A DNA stretch of 64,000 nucleotides from Chrysogorgia sp. JL179-B06 (GCA_035772405.1 JAYKKM010000341.1:1936501-2000500); one strand, 5' to 3'. Positions 22,102 to 34,952 are shown, counted from the first letter of the stretch. Notes: generated from the letters alone by a model not told the origin. Numbers and translations are program-made.

Positions 22102-23390
22102 ATGGGGCGCCAAATGTAAAAAAATTATTTAGGTAAAAAATGTGTCTATTTTGCCATTATTTAGCTATATAATCCGTTTTTTGCAAACCATGTTTTATTT
22201 GAGTTAAACAATCGATAGATTATTTATAAATAATCTATAGATGGTTTACAAACAATCCGTAGATTGTTTAACACAAAAGTATTATTTATTAAATAATCCA
22301 TGGATTGTTTATAAATAATCTATAGATGGTTTATAAAACCTTAGATTATTTGTTAAATAATCCATGGATTGTTTATAAATAATCCATGGATTGTTTATTG
22401 ACTATGGTTTCTCTTCTAAACAATCCCAGCATTGTTTATAAATAATCCCGGGATGGTTTAGTAAACCATGGAATTTTCGTTAAATAATCCAGAGATTATT
22501 TGCTCGAGCCAAATGTAAAAATATGGCGGCGTTCGCCAAATGTAAAATAATGCTGGACAATTAGAAAAAGACTGGAAACGATAGTATGGGACCGGGGGGT
22601 AAGCAAATTTATAAATCAAGTTCAACAAGACGAGTGTTTCCAGTCTGTATTTGGAAGTCAATCTTGCAATAACGGTGACAATAATCGCAATCGTCGCTCA
22701 TCTTCTTCATCGACAACGCCGTTGCGTTCTGGATATACGTCGCCGTCAGTACTTCTAAATAGCCATATAAAGCATAGGTCTCAAAAATCAAAATAGTGCC
22801 GTGAATTCTGTCGACGTGTCGTGGGACAAACGCAAGACAAAGCGAAAAACATCTATCTGGGATTGTGGGTCGTCTGAAAACGTGGATAAAGATGTGGTAT
22901 ATCTTCTCTTTAGTCGTGAAAAGTATCAGAATATTCCACGAGGAAAACAACGAGGAATGTTGGCCGAAAGGGGCTTATTGGCAAAATCAGACTGATGTCA
23001 ACATAGAATATTCATCAGGTATTAAATATGTTAAAGTCAAAAGTGTGGGCTCCTCTATCTTCTCCCATTTGTCAGCAACTCAACTGCCAAGCCTCTGGAA
23101 GTCACTGATTCATTTTGGACAACCCCAAAAGAACACAAGTAGTTTTAGGAAATAGTGGTTTTGGATGAGTTGTATCCATGGATTTTTTAAACATAATATA
23201 GATTGCTAGTCTGCATGGTTTCAGGTGAGGAAATTGATAGATTTGACCAGGTTTGAGGTTTGCTCCACACTCAGGAGCATTTGAATATTTTTTTAAATTT
23301 TTCAACCCCTTGGCCAGCCTTTTCCCATTGGGGTTATTTACAGTAATAGGTATATTAAAATGATTAAAATAATGCTACATTTATTATAAG
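22102..23390 (+). repeat. Left inverted arm of the 10.5-kb element
   Basis: The first 660 bases are mirrored at 26393-27058 and three more times in the tandem units. The part 22766-23310 is mirrored at 24240-24752, and 23345-23390 at about 24168-24210. A ~35-base segment near 23315-23340 is present only here. Confidence 0.85.
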
Positions 23391-24164
23391 TAATGACATA
23401 AAAAGAGGTGCATTAGCTATTAAACGTCCCGCTCGATGAGGGTCATTTAGTAAAATTTTACTGAATGACCCGAATCGAGCGAGATGTTTAATGGTTAATC
23501 ACCTCTTTTTGTGCTATTCCTTTGTAATATGTTTGCGGGTATTTATTTTGTTCTTTCGTAATCGTACCTCCGTTGACGTCAAACCGGGTATGATTAGTTC
23601 TAATCAGACCTGGTTTGCCGTCAACGGAGGTAAGATTAGCAAAAATGGATATAATGAGGTATATTAGTTGTTAATGGCCTTGTGAGAACAAAAGAAATAG
23701 GCACAAACATTATATTACTCTGTTCTATTGATGAGGCTGAGATATTTTATGTAATATACACATTCAAATGCAGTATACACATTCAAATGTTATTCTCGTT
23801 CCTTATTGGTTATCTTTCCTTGGCTAATAATCGATATCCGGTAGCAATAAATATTTATTGGACATTACTCGGCAGGCTGTGTGGTTAAATTATATGAAGT
23901 TGTTTATATTGTCGAAGCTTTTCAATGCTGATATTTGAGTCGAGGAAACAGTCTTTGCAATTTTCCAAATCCAATAAAACAATTATTGGATTTGGCAGCA
24001 GATGATATAAAGAATTTATCCAGACATTGGTCAGTGTTATCCGCCTCGTATTGACCTCGGTTACTCGGTATGGATAATTCTTGATATCTTGCTCAGTATC
24101 ATCCAATAGAACAGAGTAAATGTAGCCTGCGTCGCAGACCCCGTCGGGGTCTGCGACGCAGGCT
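23391..24164. repeat. Centre of the 10.5-kb element with three hairpins
   Basis: A hairpin at 23398-23512 has arms AAAGAGGTG...GGGTCATT. A second at 23559-23639 has arms CCTCCGTTGACG / CGTCAACGGAGG. An inverted pair (ACTCTGTTCTATTG near 23716, CAATAGAACAGAGT near 24105) continues the arm symmetry. No transposase is present. Confidence 0.75.
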
Positions 24165-24165
24165 A
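24123..24165. mobile_element. 43-bp perfect hairpin MITE
   Basis: TAGCCTGCGTCGCAGACCCC and its exact complement form a 43-base hairpin. AGTAAATG lies on both sides (24115-24122 and 24166-24173), an 8-bp target duplication. It shares its TAGCCTGCG end with the MITE at 37767-37909. Confidence 0.85.
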
Positions 24166-24752
24166 AGTAAATGTAGCATTATTTTAATCATTTTAATGTA
24201 ATAAGATAATAATAATAAAATAATGCTGGTTGAAAAATAAAAGAAATATTCAAATGTGTGGAGCAAACCTCAAGCCTGGCCAAATCTATCAATTTCCTCA
24301 CCCTGAAACCATGCAGACTAGCAATCTATTATATTTAAAAAATCCATGGATACAACTCATCCAAAACCACTATTTCTTAAAACCACTTGTGTTCTTTTGG
24401 GGTTGTCCAAAATGAATCAGTGTCCTCCAGAGGCTTGGCAGAGGAGTTGCTGACAAATGGGAGAAGATAGAGGAGTCCACACTTTTTTACTTTAACATAT
24501 TTAATACCTGATGAACATTCTATGTTGACATCAGTCTGATTTTGCCAATAAGCCCCTTTCGGCCAACATTCCTCGTTGTTTTCCTCGTGGAATATTCTGA
24601 TACTTTTCATGACTAAAGAGAAGATATACCACATCTTTATCCACGTTTTCAGACGACCCACAATCCCAGATAGATGTTTTTCGCTTTGTCTTGCGTTGTC
24701 CCACGACACGTCGACAGAATTCACGGCACTATTTTGATTTTTGAGACCTATG

Positions 24753-26360
24753 CTTTATTTATTTATTTATTTATTGCATTCGCCACAAAATTAAAATTAC
24801 ACATAAATAACAAAGTAACGCGAAGAAGAAAAAAAAGATAAAAGTTACAGGTGGCTGGGAGAGAAAAACAGGGCTTTCGCCCCAATTGACATTTTCCCCC
24901 AAACAAGTTAAGAAAGAAATAGTAAAATACTTACTAGATTACAAGTAAAAACATTAATAAAGAAACTAAAACACTGGACTAATAACACTCAGTAAATAAA
25001 TAACTAATTAAAAAAGAGGAACATTTGACTATGGCGGCTGGTAAGATGAGAGATTATCCTTGTAGTAACACTTTAGCTTATGTTTGAATTGACTAACACT
25101 AATGCAGCACTTGAGTAGACTAGGTAGGCTATTCCACAGGTTGATGGTGCGCGGAAAAAAAGAATATCTAAAATAATTTTGTTTGTGGGTGGTCAGAGGA
25201 TGATAATTATTAGAGTCATATTTTCTAGTGTTGTGAGAAGAGCGAGTAGGTGTAAAGTATTTATCGAGGTTGACATTGATTAGACCATTCCTATATTTAA
25301 AAAGTAGTACAATGTCAGACTGATCACGTCTAAGTTCAAGGGGAAGTAAGTCTAGAGAAGTGAGTCTTTCTTTGTTGAACTTTGTGGCACGACGTTGGAC
25401 ATTTTCAATCAGTCGGCGGTATTTTACAGTGTGTGGAGACCAGACGTTGGAGCAGTATTCTAGGCGAGGCCGAACAAGGGAGCAGTAGAGCAGTTTTCTG
25501 GTCTTGATATCAGATAGGTCTCTGCCACAGACTCTTTTGATCAGGCCGAGTGACTTGTTTGCCTTTGCGCATGTCTCTTCGATATATTTAGACCAGGATA
25601 GGTCCTGGGTAATAGTTACTCCCAGGTCGGTGATATAGGGCACGCAATCCAAGGAATTTCCTCCGAGTTGGTAGGCATAGTTTTTACAAACTGGAGATGT
25701 TTTACGAGACATGTGCATAACTTTACATTTGGAGGCGTTGAAGGACATGTCCCAGTCAACACTCCACTTTTGTAGAGAGTCGAGATCAGACTGGAGCCCG
25801 TGTGTGGCACTTTCTAAGTTCATTGGTCTATATAGCTTCGAGTCGTCAGCAAACAGAGCCAAGTTCGAGCCCTTTTGGATGTATTCTGGCATATCGTTTG
25901 CGTATACAAGAAATAGAAGTGGACCAAGTATAGATCCTTGGGGGACGCCTGAAGTTACCGGAAGCCAGTTTGAAAATGTACCATCAAGGACCACACGCTG
26001 TTGTCTGTTAGATAGGTAGCTCCTAAACCACTTGAGAAGAGATCCAGATATGCCGAATCGCTCAAGTTTGACAAGGAGCAGATGGTGGGGCACTCTGTCA
26101 AATGCCTTTGATAGGTCCAGATGAACGGCATCAACCTCCTTCCCGCTAGCAAGGTGTTCTAAGATGTCGTGGTAGACTACAAGAAGTTGTGTCACAGTTG
26201 ATCTGCCCTTTAGAAAGCCATGCTGCAGGTGGTAAAACATGGGAGCAAGATGTGGATAGCAATGATTGAAGACGCACCGTTCTAGAGTCTTTGAGACAAT
26301 GCATAATAGTGAGATAGGCCGATAGTTCACGACGAGGGAGGGATCATCTTTTTTAAAAAC
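24753..26360 (-). mobile_element. 5'-truncated LINE (CR1/L2/Jockey group) with (TAAA)n tail
   Basis: The open frame 26330-25029 (433 codons) is a non-LTR reverse transcriptase without its N-terminal endonuclease. Counted from 26330: NYRPISLL at 2-9, HGFLKGRST 37-45, LDLSKAFDRVP 71-81 (motif A), SGVPQGS 127-133 (motif B), FADD 160-163 (motif C), then a TDLGVTI block and the EYCSNVWSP C-terminal block. The frame begins at GTG and continues upstream without a true start, so the copy is truncated. Its 3' untranslated part ends in (TAAA)n at 24753-24775. It sits in the right arm of the 10.5-kb element. The polymerase core has no stop codon, so the insertion is young. Confidence 0.92.
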
Positions 26361-27059
26361 ATGGCTATATGGCTATTATATATGGCTATTTATATGGCTA
26401 TTTAGAAGTACTGACGGCGACGTATATCCAGAACGCAACGGCGTTGTCGATGAAGAAGATGAGCGACGATTGCGATTATTGTCACCGTTATTGCAAGATT
26501 GACTTCCAAATACAGACTGGAAACACTTGTCTTGTTGAACTTGATTTATAAATTTGCTTACCCCCCGGTCCCATACTATCGTTTCCAGTCTTTTTCTAAT
26601 TGTCCAGCATTATTTTACATTTGGCGAACGCCGCCATATTTTTACATTTGGCTCGAGCAAATAATCTCTGGATTATTTAACGAAAATTCCATGGTTTACT
26701 AAACCATCCCAAGATTATTTATAAACAATGCTGGGATTGTTTAGAAGAGAAACCATAGTCAATAAACAATCCATGGATTATTTATAAACAATCCATGGAT
26801 TATTTAACAAATAATCTAAGGTTTTATAAACCATCTATAGATTATTTATAAACAATCCATGGATTATTTAATAAATAATACTTTTGTGTTAAACAATCTA
26901 CGGATTGTTTGTAAACCATCTATAGATTATTTATAAATAATCTATCGATTGTTTAACTCAAATAAAACATGGTTTGCAAAAAACGGATTATATAGCTAAA
27001 TAATGGCAAAATAGACACATTTTTTACCTAAATAATTTTTTTACATTTGGCGCCCCATA
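25203..27059 (-). repeat. Tandem unit 1 (LINE part plus transposon arm)
   Basis: This is the first of four head-to-tail units of 1,857 bases. It holds LINE sequence from 25203 to about 26390 and the terminal 660 bp of the transposon arm ending GGCGCCCCAT at 27058. It differs from units 2-4 at a few bases, for instance a Q codon where the others have P at residue 187 of the LINE frame. Confidence 0.93.
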
Positions 27060-28916
27060 ATAATTATTAGAGTCATATTTTCTAGTGTTGTGAGAAGAGC
27101 GAGTAGGTGTAAAGTATTTATCGAGGTTGACATTGATTAGACCATTCCTATATTTAAAAAGTAGTACAATGTCAGACTGATCACGTCTAAGTTCAAGGGG
27201 AAGTAAGTCTAGAGAAGTGAGTCTTTCTTTGTTGAACTTTGTGGCACGACGTTGGACATTTTCAATCAGTCGGCGGTATTTTACAGTGTGTGGAGACCAG
27301 ACGTTGGAGCAGTATTCTAGGCGAGGCCGAACAAGGGAGCAGTAGAGCAGTTTTCTGGTCTTGATATCAGATAGGTCTCTGCCACAGACTCTTTTGATCA
27401 GGCCGAGTGACTTGTTTGCCTTTGCGCATGTCTCTTCGATATATTTAGACCAGGATAGGTCCTGGGTAATAGTTACTCCCAGGTCGGTGATATAGGGCAC
27501 GCAATCCAAGGAATTTCCTCCGAGTTGGTAGGCATAGTTTTTACAAACTGGAGATGTTTTACGAGACATGTGCATAACTTTACATTTGGAGGCGTTGAAG
27601 GACATGTCCCAGTCAACACTCCACTTTGGTAGAGAGTCGAGATCAGACTGGAGCCCGTGTGTGGCACTTTCTAAGTTCATTGGTCTATATAGCTTCGAGT
27701 CGTCAGCAAACAGAGCCAAGTTCGAGCCCTTTTGGATGTATTCTGGCATATCGTTTGCGTATACAAGAAATAGAAGTGGACCAAGTATAGATCCTTGGGG
27801 GACGCCTGAAGTTACCGGAAGCCAGTTTGAAAATGTACCATCAAGGACCACACGCTGTTGTCTGTTAGATAGGTAGCTCCTAAACCACTTGAGAAGAGAT
27901 CCAGATATGCCGAATCGCTCAAGTTTGACAAGGAGCAGATGGTGGGGCACTCTGTCAAATGCCTTTGATAGGTCCAGATGAACGGCATCAACCTCCTTCC
28001 CGCTAGCAAGGTGTTCTAAGATGTCGTGGTAGACTACAAGAAGTTGTGTCACAGTTGATCTGCCCTTTAGAAAGCCATGCTGCAGGTGGTAAAACATGGG
28101 AGCAAGATGTGGATAGCAATGATTGAAGACGCACCGTTCTAGAGTCTTTGAGACAATGCATAATAGTGAGATAGGCCGATAGTTCACGACGAGGGAGGGA
28201 TCATCTTTTTTTAAAACATGGCTATATGGCTATTATATATGGCTATTTATATGGCTATTTAGAAGTACTGACGGCGACGTATATCCAGAACGCAACGGCG
28301 TTGTCGATGAAGAAGATGAGCGACGATTGCGATTATTGTCACCGTTATTGCAAGATTGACTTCCAAATACAGACTGGAAACACTTGTCTTGTTGAACTTG
28401 ATTTATAAATTTGCTTACCCCCCGGTCCCATACTATCGTTTCCAGTCTTTTTCTAATTGTCCAGCATTATTTTACATTTGGCGAACGCCGCCATATTTTT
28501 ACATTTGGCTCGAGCAAATAATCTCTGGATTATTTAACGAAAATTCCATGGTTTACTAAACCATCCCAAGATTATTTATAAACAATGCTGGGATTGTTTA
28601 GAAGAGAAACCATAGTCAATAAACAATCCATGGATTATTTATAAACAATCCATGGATTATTTAACAAATAATCTAAGGTTTTATAAACCATCTATAGATT
28701 ATTTATAAACAATCCATGGATTATTTAATAAATAATACTTTTGTGTTAAACAATCTACGGATTGTTTGTAAACCATCTATAGATTATTTATAAATAATCT
28801 ATCGATTGTTTAACTCAAATAAAACATGGTTTGCAAAAAACGGATTATATAGCTAAATAATGGCAAAATAGACACATTTTTTACCTAAATAATTTTTTTA
28901 CATTTGGCGCCCCATA
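27060..28916 (-). repeat. Tandem unit 2 with a LINE-transposon fusion frame
   Basis: The unit starts where the transposon end GGCGCCCCAT joins LINE-internal ATAATTATTAG. The open frame 28187-27024 (387 codons) keeps reverse transcriptase motifs A to C (LDLSKAFD, SGVPQGS, FADD), but its last ~11 codons (YGAPNVKKLFR) are read from the transposon terminus instead of the LINE. It would lack about 60 C-terminal LINE residues. Confidence 0.93.
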
Positions 28917-30773
28917 ATAATTATTAGAGTCATATTTTCTAGTGTTGTGAGAAGAGCGAGTAGGTGTAAAGTATTTATCGAGGTTGACATTGATTAGACC
29001 ATTCCTATATTTAAAAAGTAGTACAATGTCAGACTGATCACGTCTAAGTTCAAGGGGAAGTAAGTCTAGAGAAGTGAGTCTTTCTTTGTTGAACTTTGTG
29101 GCACGACGTTGGACATTTTCAATCAGTCGGCGGTATTTTACAGTGTGTGGAGACCAGACGTTGGAGCAGTATTCTAGGCGAGGCCGAACAAGGGAGCAGT
29201 AGAGCAGTTTTCTGGTCTTGATATCAGATAGGTCTCTGCCACAGACTCTTTTGATCAGGCCGAGTGACTTGTTTGCCTTTGCGCATGTCTCTTCGATATA
29301 TTTAGACCAGGATAGGTCCTGGGTAATAGTTACTCCCAGGTCGGTGATATAGGGCACGCAATCCAAGGAATTTCCTCCGAGTTGGTAGGCATAGTTTTTA
29401 CAAACTGGAGATGTTTTACGAGACATGTGCATAACTTTACATTTGGAGGCGTTGAAGGACATGTCCCAGTCAACACTCCACTTTGGTAGAGAGTCGAGAT
29501 CAGACTGGAGCCCGTGTGTGGCACTTTCTAAGTTCATTGGTCTATATAGCTTCGAGTCGTCAGCAAACAGAGCCAAGTTCGAGCCCTTTTGGATGTATTC
29601 TGGCATATCGTTTGCGTATACAAGAAATAGAAGTGGACCAAGTATAGATCCTTGGGGGACGCCTGAAGTTACCGGAAGCCAGTTTGAAAATGTACCATCA
29701 AGGACCACACGCTGTTGTCTGTTAGATAGGTAGCTCCTAAACCACTTGAGAAGAGATCCAGATATGCCGAATCGCTCAAGTTTGACAAGGAGCAGATGGT
29801 GGGGCACTCTGTCAAATGCCTTTGATAGGTCCAGATGAACGGCATCAACCTCCTTCCCGCTAGCAAGGTGTTCTAAGATGTCGTGGTAGACTACAAGAAG
29901 TTGTGTCACAGTTGATCTGCCCTTTAGAAAGCCATGCTGCAGGTGGTAAAACATGGGAGCAAGATGTGGATAGCAATGATTGAAGACGCACCGTTCTAGA
30001 GTCTTTGAGACAATGCATAATAGTGAGATAGGCCGATAGTTCACGACGAGGGAGGGATCATCTTTTTTTAAAACATGGCTATATGGCTATTATATATGGC
30101 TATTTATATGGCTATTTAGAAGTACTGACGGCGACGTATATCCAGAACGCAACGGCGTTGTCGATGAAGAAGATGAGCGACGATTGCGATTATTGTCACC
30201 GTTATTGCAAGATTGACTTCCAAATACAGACTGGAAACACTTGTCTTGTTGAACTTGATTTATAAATTTGCTTACCCCCCGGTCCCATACTATCGTTTCC
30301 AGTCTTTTTCTAATTGTCCAGCATTATTTTACATTTGGCGAACGCCGCCATATTTTTACATTTGGCTCGAGCAAATAATCTCTGGATTATTTAACGAAAA
30401 TTCCATGGTTTACTAAACCATCCCAAGATTATTTATAAACAATGCTGGGATTGTTTAGAAGAGAAACCATAGTCAATAAACAATCCATGGATTATTTATA
30501 AACAATCCATGGATTATTTAACAAATAATCTAAGGTTTTATAAACCATCTATAGATTATTTATAAACAATCCATGGATTATTTAATAAATAATACTTTTG
30601 TGTTAAACAATCTACGGATTGTTTGTAAACCATCTATAGATTATTTATAAATAATCTATCGATTGTTTAACTCAAATAAAACATGGTTTGCAAAAAACGG
30701 ATTATATAGCTAAATAATGGCAAAATAGACACATTTTTTACCTAAATAATTTTTTTACATTTGGCGCCCCATA
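28917..30773 (-). repeat. Tandem unit 3
   Basis: By eye identical to unit 2, with the fusion frame at 30044-28881. The lack of differences over 1.86 kb means very recent amplification or an assembly duplication. Confidence 0.93.
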
Positions 30774-32630
30774 ATAATTATTAGAGTCATATTTTCTAGT
30801 GTTGTGAGAAGAGCGAGTAGGTGTAAAGTATTTATCGAGGTTGACATTGATTAGACCATTCCTATATTTAAAAAGTAGTACAATGTCAGACTGATCACGT
30901 CTAAGTTCAAGGGGAAGTAAGTCTAGAGAAGTGAGTCTTTCTTTGTTGAACTTTGTGGCACGACGTTGGACATTTTCAATCAGTCGGCGGTATTTTACAG
31001 TGTGTGGAGACCAGACGTTGGAGCAGTATTCTAGGCGAGGCCGAACAAGGGAGCAGTAGAGCAGTTTTCTGGTCTTGATATCAGATAGGTCTCTGCCACA
31101 GACTCTTTTGATCAGGCCGAGTGACTTGTTTGCCTTTGCGCATGTCTCTTCGATATATTTAGACCAGGATAGGTCCTGGGTAATAGTTACTCCCAGGTCG
31201 GTGATATAGGGCACGCAATCCAAGGAATTTCCTCCGAGTTGGTAGGCATAGTTTTTACAAACTGGAGATGTTTTACGAGACATGTGCATAACTTTACATT
31301 TGGAGGCGTTGAAGGACATGTCCCAGTCAACACTCCACTTTGGTAGAGAGTCGAGATCAGACTGGAGCCCGTGTGTGGCACTTTCTAAGTTCATTGGTCT
31401 ATATAGCTTCGAGTCGTCAGCAAACAGAGCCAAGTTCGAGCCCTTTTGGATGTATTCTGGCATATCGTTTGCGTATACAAGAAATAGAAGTGGACCAAGT
31501 ATAGATCCTTGGGGGACGCCTGAAGTTACCGGAAGCCAGTTTGAAAATGTACCATCAAGGACCACACGCTGTTGTCTGTTAGATAGGTAGCTCCTAAACC
31601 ACTTGAGAAGAGATCCAGATATGCCGAATCGCTCAAGTTTGACAAGGAGCAGATGGTGGGGCACTCTGTCAAATGCCTTTGATAGGTCCAGATGAACGGC
31701 ATCAACCTCCTTCCCGCTAGCAAGGTGTTCTAAGATGTCGTGGTAGACTACAAGAAGTTGTGTCACAGTTGATCTGCCCTTTAGAAAGCCATGCTGCAGG
31801 TGGTAAAACATGGGAGCAAGATGTGGATAGCAATGATTGAAGACGCACCGTTCTAGAGTCTTTGAGACAATGCATAATAGTGAGATAGGCCGATAGTTCA
31901 CGACGAGGGAGGGATCATCTTTTTTTAAAACATGGCTATATGGCTATTATATATGGCTATTTATATGGCTATTTAGAAGTACTGACGGCGACGTATATCC
32001 AGAACGCAACGGCGTTGTCGATGAAGAAGATGAGCGACGATTGCGATTATTGTCACCGTTATTGCAAGATTGACTTCCAAATACAGACTGGAAACACTTG
32101 TCTTGTTGAACTTGATTTATAAATTTGCTTACCCCCCGGTCCCATACTATCGTTTCCAGTCTTTTTCTAATTGTCCAGCATTATTTTACATTTGGCGAAC
32201 GCCGCCATATTTTTACATTTGGCTCGAGCAAATAATCTCTGGATTATTTAACGAAAATTCCATGGTTTACTAAACCATCCCAAGATTATTTATAAACAAT
32301 GCTGGGATTGTTTTAGAAGAGAAACCATAGTCAATAAACAATCCATGGATTATTTATAAACAATCCATGGATTATTTAACAAATAATCTAAGGTTTTATA
32401 AACCATCTATAGATTATTTATAAACAATCCATGGATTATTTAATAAATAATACTTTTGTGTTAAACAATCTACGGATTGTTTGTAAACCATCTATAGATT
32501 ATTTATAAATAATCTATCGATTGTTTAACTCAAATAAAACATGGTTTGCAAAAAACGGATTATATAGCTAAATAATGGCAAAATAGACACATTTTTTACC
32601 TAAATAATTTTTTTACATTTGGCGCCCCAT
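30774..32630 (-). repeat. Tandem unit 4, ending at the true transposon end
   Basis: The fusion frame lies at 31901-30738. This unit differs from unit 3 by one extra T near 32313, and it is followed by the target duplication ACAGAGTT instead of LINE sequence, so it carries the outer border of the whole element. Confidence 0.93.
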
Positions 32631-33042
32631 ACAGAGTTTCCTAGCATTAATTCCAAACATTCTGGACTAACAATATAATTGCCAACGGGTGGTTGGTAAC
32701 AAGCATAACTGTCATCCTCATTTTCACTTGAGTTAAAATCCGAATCAAAATCATCTGATTCAGATTGTGATTCTGACCAGTAATGCCGCCTTTCGCTTCT
32801 GGAAACTTCCATACTTGTCTTCAGTTTCTGCTCGCTTCTAGAAGACCTTTCGGAACGTTTATCGCTGTTCGCAATCACGTCTGGCCATTGTGTCTCTTGT
32901 TCAAAGTATGAACCCTTGTCGCTGGCAGATAAATGTTCCTTTTTTCATCCAAAAAGACGTCTTTGTCAGCTTTCTTGCGTTTGGCCCGTATTTACGACTA
33001 CCACAGAATGGATTTTTATTCCGTTTTCTGTCAGACATGAGC
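32631..33042 (-). pseudogene. Mutator-like transposase-type gene, 5' part
   Basis: The start MSDRKRNKNPFCGSRK near 33037 (minus) has the basic FCG head that I recall from this protein group. Two frame changes follow, near 32985 and 32880, and then an acidic, serine-rich linker (SESQSESDDFDSDFNSSENEDD) leads to CLELMLGNS at 32631. Reading continues at 22101 on the other side of the 10.5-kb element when one copy of the 8-bp duplication is ignored. The gene was already a transposon or a transposon-derived gene before it was interrupted. Confidence 0.7.
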
Positions 33043-34460
33043 TAGAGAGACGAGTTGAAGTTGTGTTTATTTTTCCAATTTCTTTCGTAATTTGATACAA
33101 GTTAGCTATCATTCATCCTGTTAATTAATAGCTGACTTTCCCGCCACGGATAATAACCGTAAACCGTTTTAACACGATAACTCGCTCAATTTGCAACATT
33201 TTCAATTCAAATTTGTGTAGCTGATAGATCTAATGGTAACCTTTACAAACATATCAAAACACCATTTTCAAAAAAATTACCATTCTAGGGTATTCTGTAA
33301 CCTTAACACTGACATTTGTTTTGTTGACAATTTTATTATACCAGTAGAAGTTGAAAGTATAAGTGCTGTTTCATATAAAGTCTGAAACACTTTCATGAAA
33401 GTAAATGTTGCAGTCTAGGAGTTTAATACCCTGAAACACATTTATCTGGAACTGTATAAATCACTGCCAAGCCTTCAGTCTTATTTCTCATTCCATAACT
33501 ATTACATGCCTACCAAATAAGAACCGTTTCCAAATTTGAAATCTGGGATTTCATTGTTATTCTTCGTTTAGCAATGGTTAAAAGTGGCATATAGCCAGGC
33601 CTTGGTCCGGGCGTTGTCTAAACGTAATTTCGTATATTCAACTTGAATATACCTAATACATTATTTTGGTTTTGTGGCTAATTGCTTTTCATTCCTTCTC
33701 TTCTGCTGTCGTGCAACGCATTCCCTATGCGCGTTGCGGGAGAGATATCCACGCGGTCTAAATTTGGAAAATCTGTGTTACGGTAATTAAATGAGTTCGA
33801 ATCCCGCACGATGCCGCGGCTGCAAAAACGAGAAAAGTGCCCTCAAATGGCAGGAAATACACTTTCAGGGAATCAAAAATTCAAAATTTTTCTCGGGGGA
33901 GCATGCCCCCGGACCCCCCTAATATACATGTTTCCAATGCATGTTCATACACATTAATGAAAAACGTGCATGTGTAATAATGCTTAAGCTAAACGATAGC
34001 AATTCGTGTTCTTCAGTAATATTGACGTCATAATTTATTCGGGCAAGTTATGCTCAGCCCCCCCCCCCCCTACAAAGTTTTGCCCGTACGCCTATGGACG
34101 TTGTCACAGACGTCTGTGTCCAGAAAATGTCGCCAGAAAATTACATATAAAGTGTCGCACGAAAATTACAGAACATGCAAAAAATAGCCAGCGGTAACAG
34201 GAAAAACTCCGGCGGTAAATCTCCGGTATAACCGCGCCTATTAATGAAGGAGAGCTTTCTTATTTGTAGTTTTACTTGAAGGTATAGAGAAGCAACGTTT
34301 ATGAGGATCAAGCGGTCTCCGGGTTGAATTGTCCAATAGGAATAAAGAAGAAGGAAGATTTGTGTGATACAATAATGTTGAAATATTGAATGATTTGGTC
34401 TTGTCAGAGTAAATAAAACGATTTATCTGTCGGAGCGTAGGAAGGTACGTCCTACGTCTT
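33043..34460. other. No gene seen
   Basis: Low-complexity AT-rich DNA. GAGTTCGAATCCCGC near 33793 looks like a lone box B but no tRNA fold surrounds it. A CCCCCGGACCCCCC motif near 33910 and a poly-C run near 34059 are fragments of a dispersed repeat also near 3110. Confidence 0.5.
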
Positions 34461-34466
34461 TCTCGA

Positions 34467-34467
34467 C

Positions 34468-34539
<72 letters not shown>

Positions 34540-34541
34540 TT
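34467..34541. repeat. (AAT)n microsatellite
   Basis: About 25 AAT units with one AAC. The poly-Leu open frame on the minus strand is an artefact of this repeat. Confidence 0.95.
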
Positions 34542-34691
34542 AATATTGAATTGGAGAACGCATTTACCATGGAGAATGGTAATATTGGACAATTCTTACA
34601 AGAACTGTTTGAAACTTAATTAGCAAAGTCAGAGTTAAAGGGGTAGTAAGACCGAAAATCGTCTAACTAATTTTTATTTTATCTACATGTA

Positions 34692-34902
34692 TATTACAAG
34701 TAATATTTGGTATTTCACTCGATCAAACTACATGTTCTAAGGATTTATGGTGAAGGAAAATTTCGAGTGTTGGAATATATACATTTTAAGACCAAACCGG
34801 GACCAGTTGCGAAAAATTCAACTTCAAGGCCTTCCTGCTGGAATTGAATCCGCGACCCTGCGATGCTAGTACAGTAGCATGGAGAGCCTAGTCACGAGTT
34901 TT
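34692..34902 (-). repeat. tRNA-derived SINE-2 copy
   Basis: On the minus strand, a box-B-like GGATTCAATTCC is followed by the family body CCTTGAAGTTGAATTTTTCG and the tail ending near TGTAGTTTGATCGAGTGAAA. The head is truncated, so box A is missing. Confidence 0.7.
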
Positions 34903-34952
34903 GAGTCACTAAATTCTTACTTAGTCAATATCCTATATTGGGATTCACTATA

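Larger units (their letters stand above)
22102..32630. mobile_element. 10.5-kb DNA transposon with long inverted arms
   Basis: Ends ATGGGGCGCCAAATGTAAAA (22102) and mirror (to 32630) are flanked by GCAGAGTT (22094-22101) and ACAGAGTT (32631-32638), an 8-bp target duplication with one difference. The left arm is about 1.29 kb (22102-23390). The right arm is the same sequence inverted but split by a LINE: 24165-24752 and 26393-27058. The terminal 660 bp are packed with short palindromes such as CCATGGATTATTTATAAACAATCC-type blocks. The superfamily is unresolved (8 bp would fit hAT or P; long arms would fit Mutator-like). No transposase is visible, so it is probably non-autonomous. Confidence 0.8.

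Noticed and set aside
25711..26019. 102-codon plus-strand frame repeated in each tandem unit
   Set aside because: It is the antisense of the LINE reverse transcriptase frame.
34241..34570. Poly-leucine protein on the minus strand
   Set aside because: It is a translation of the (AAT)n microsatellite at 34467-34541.
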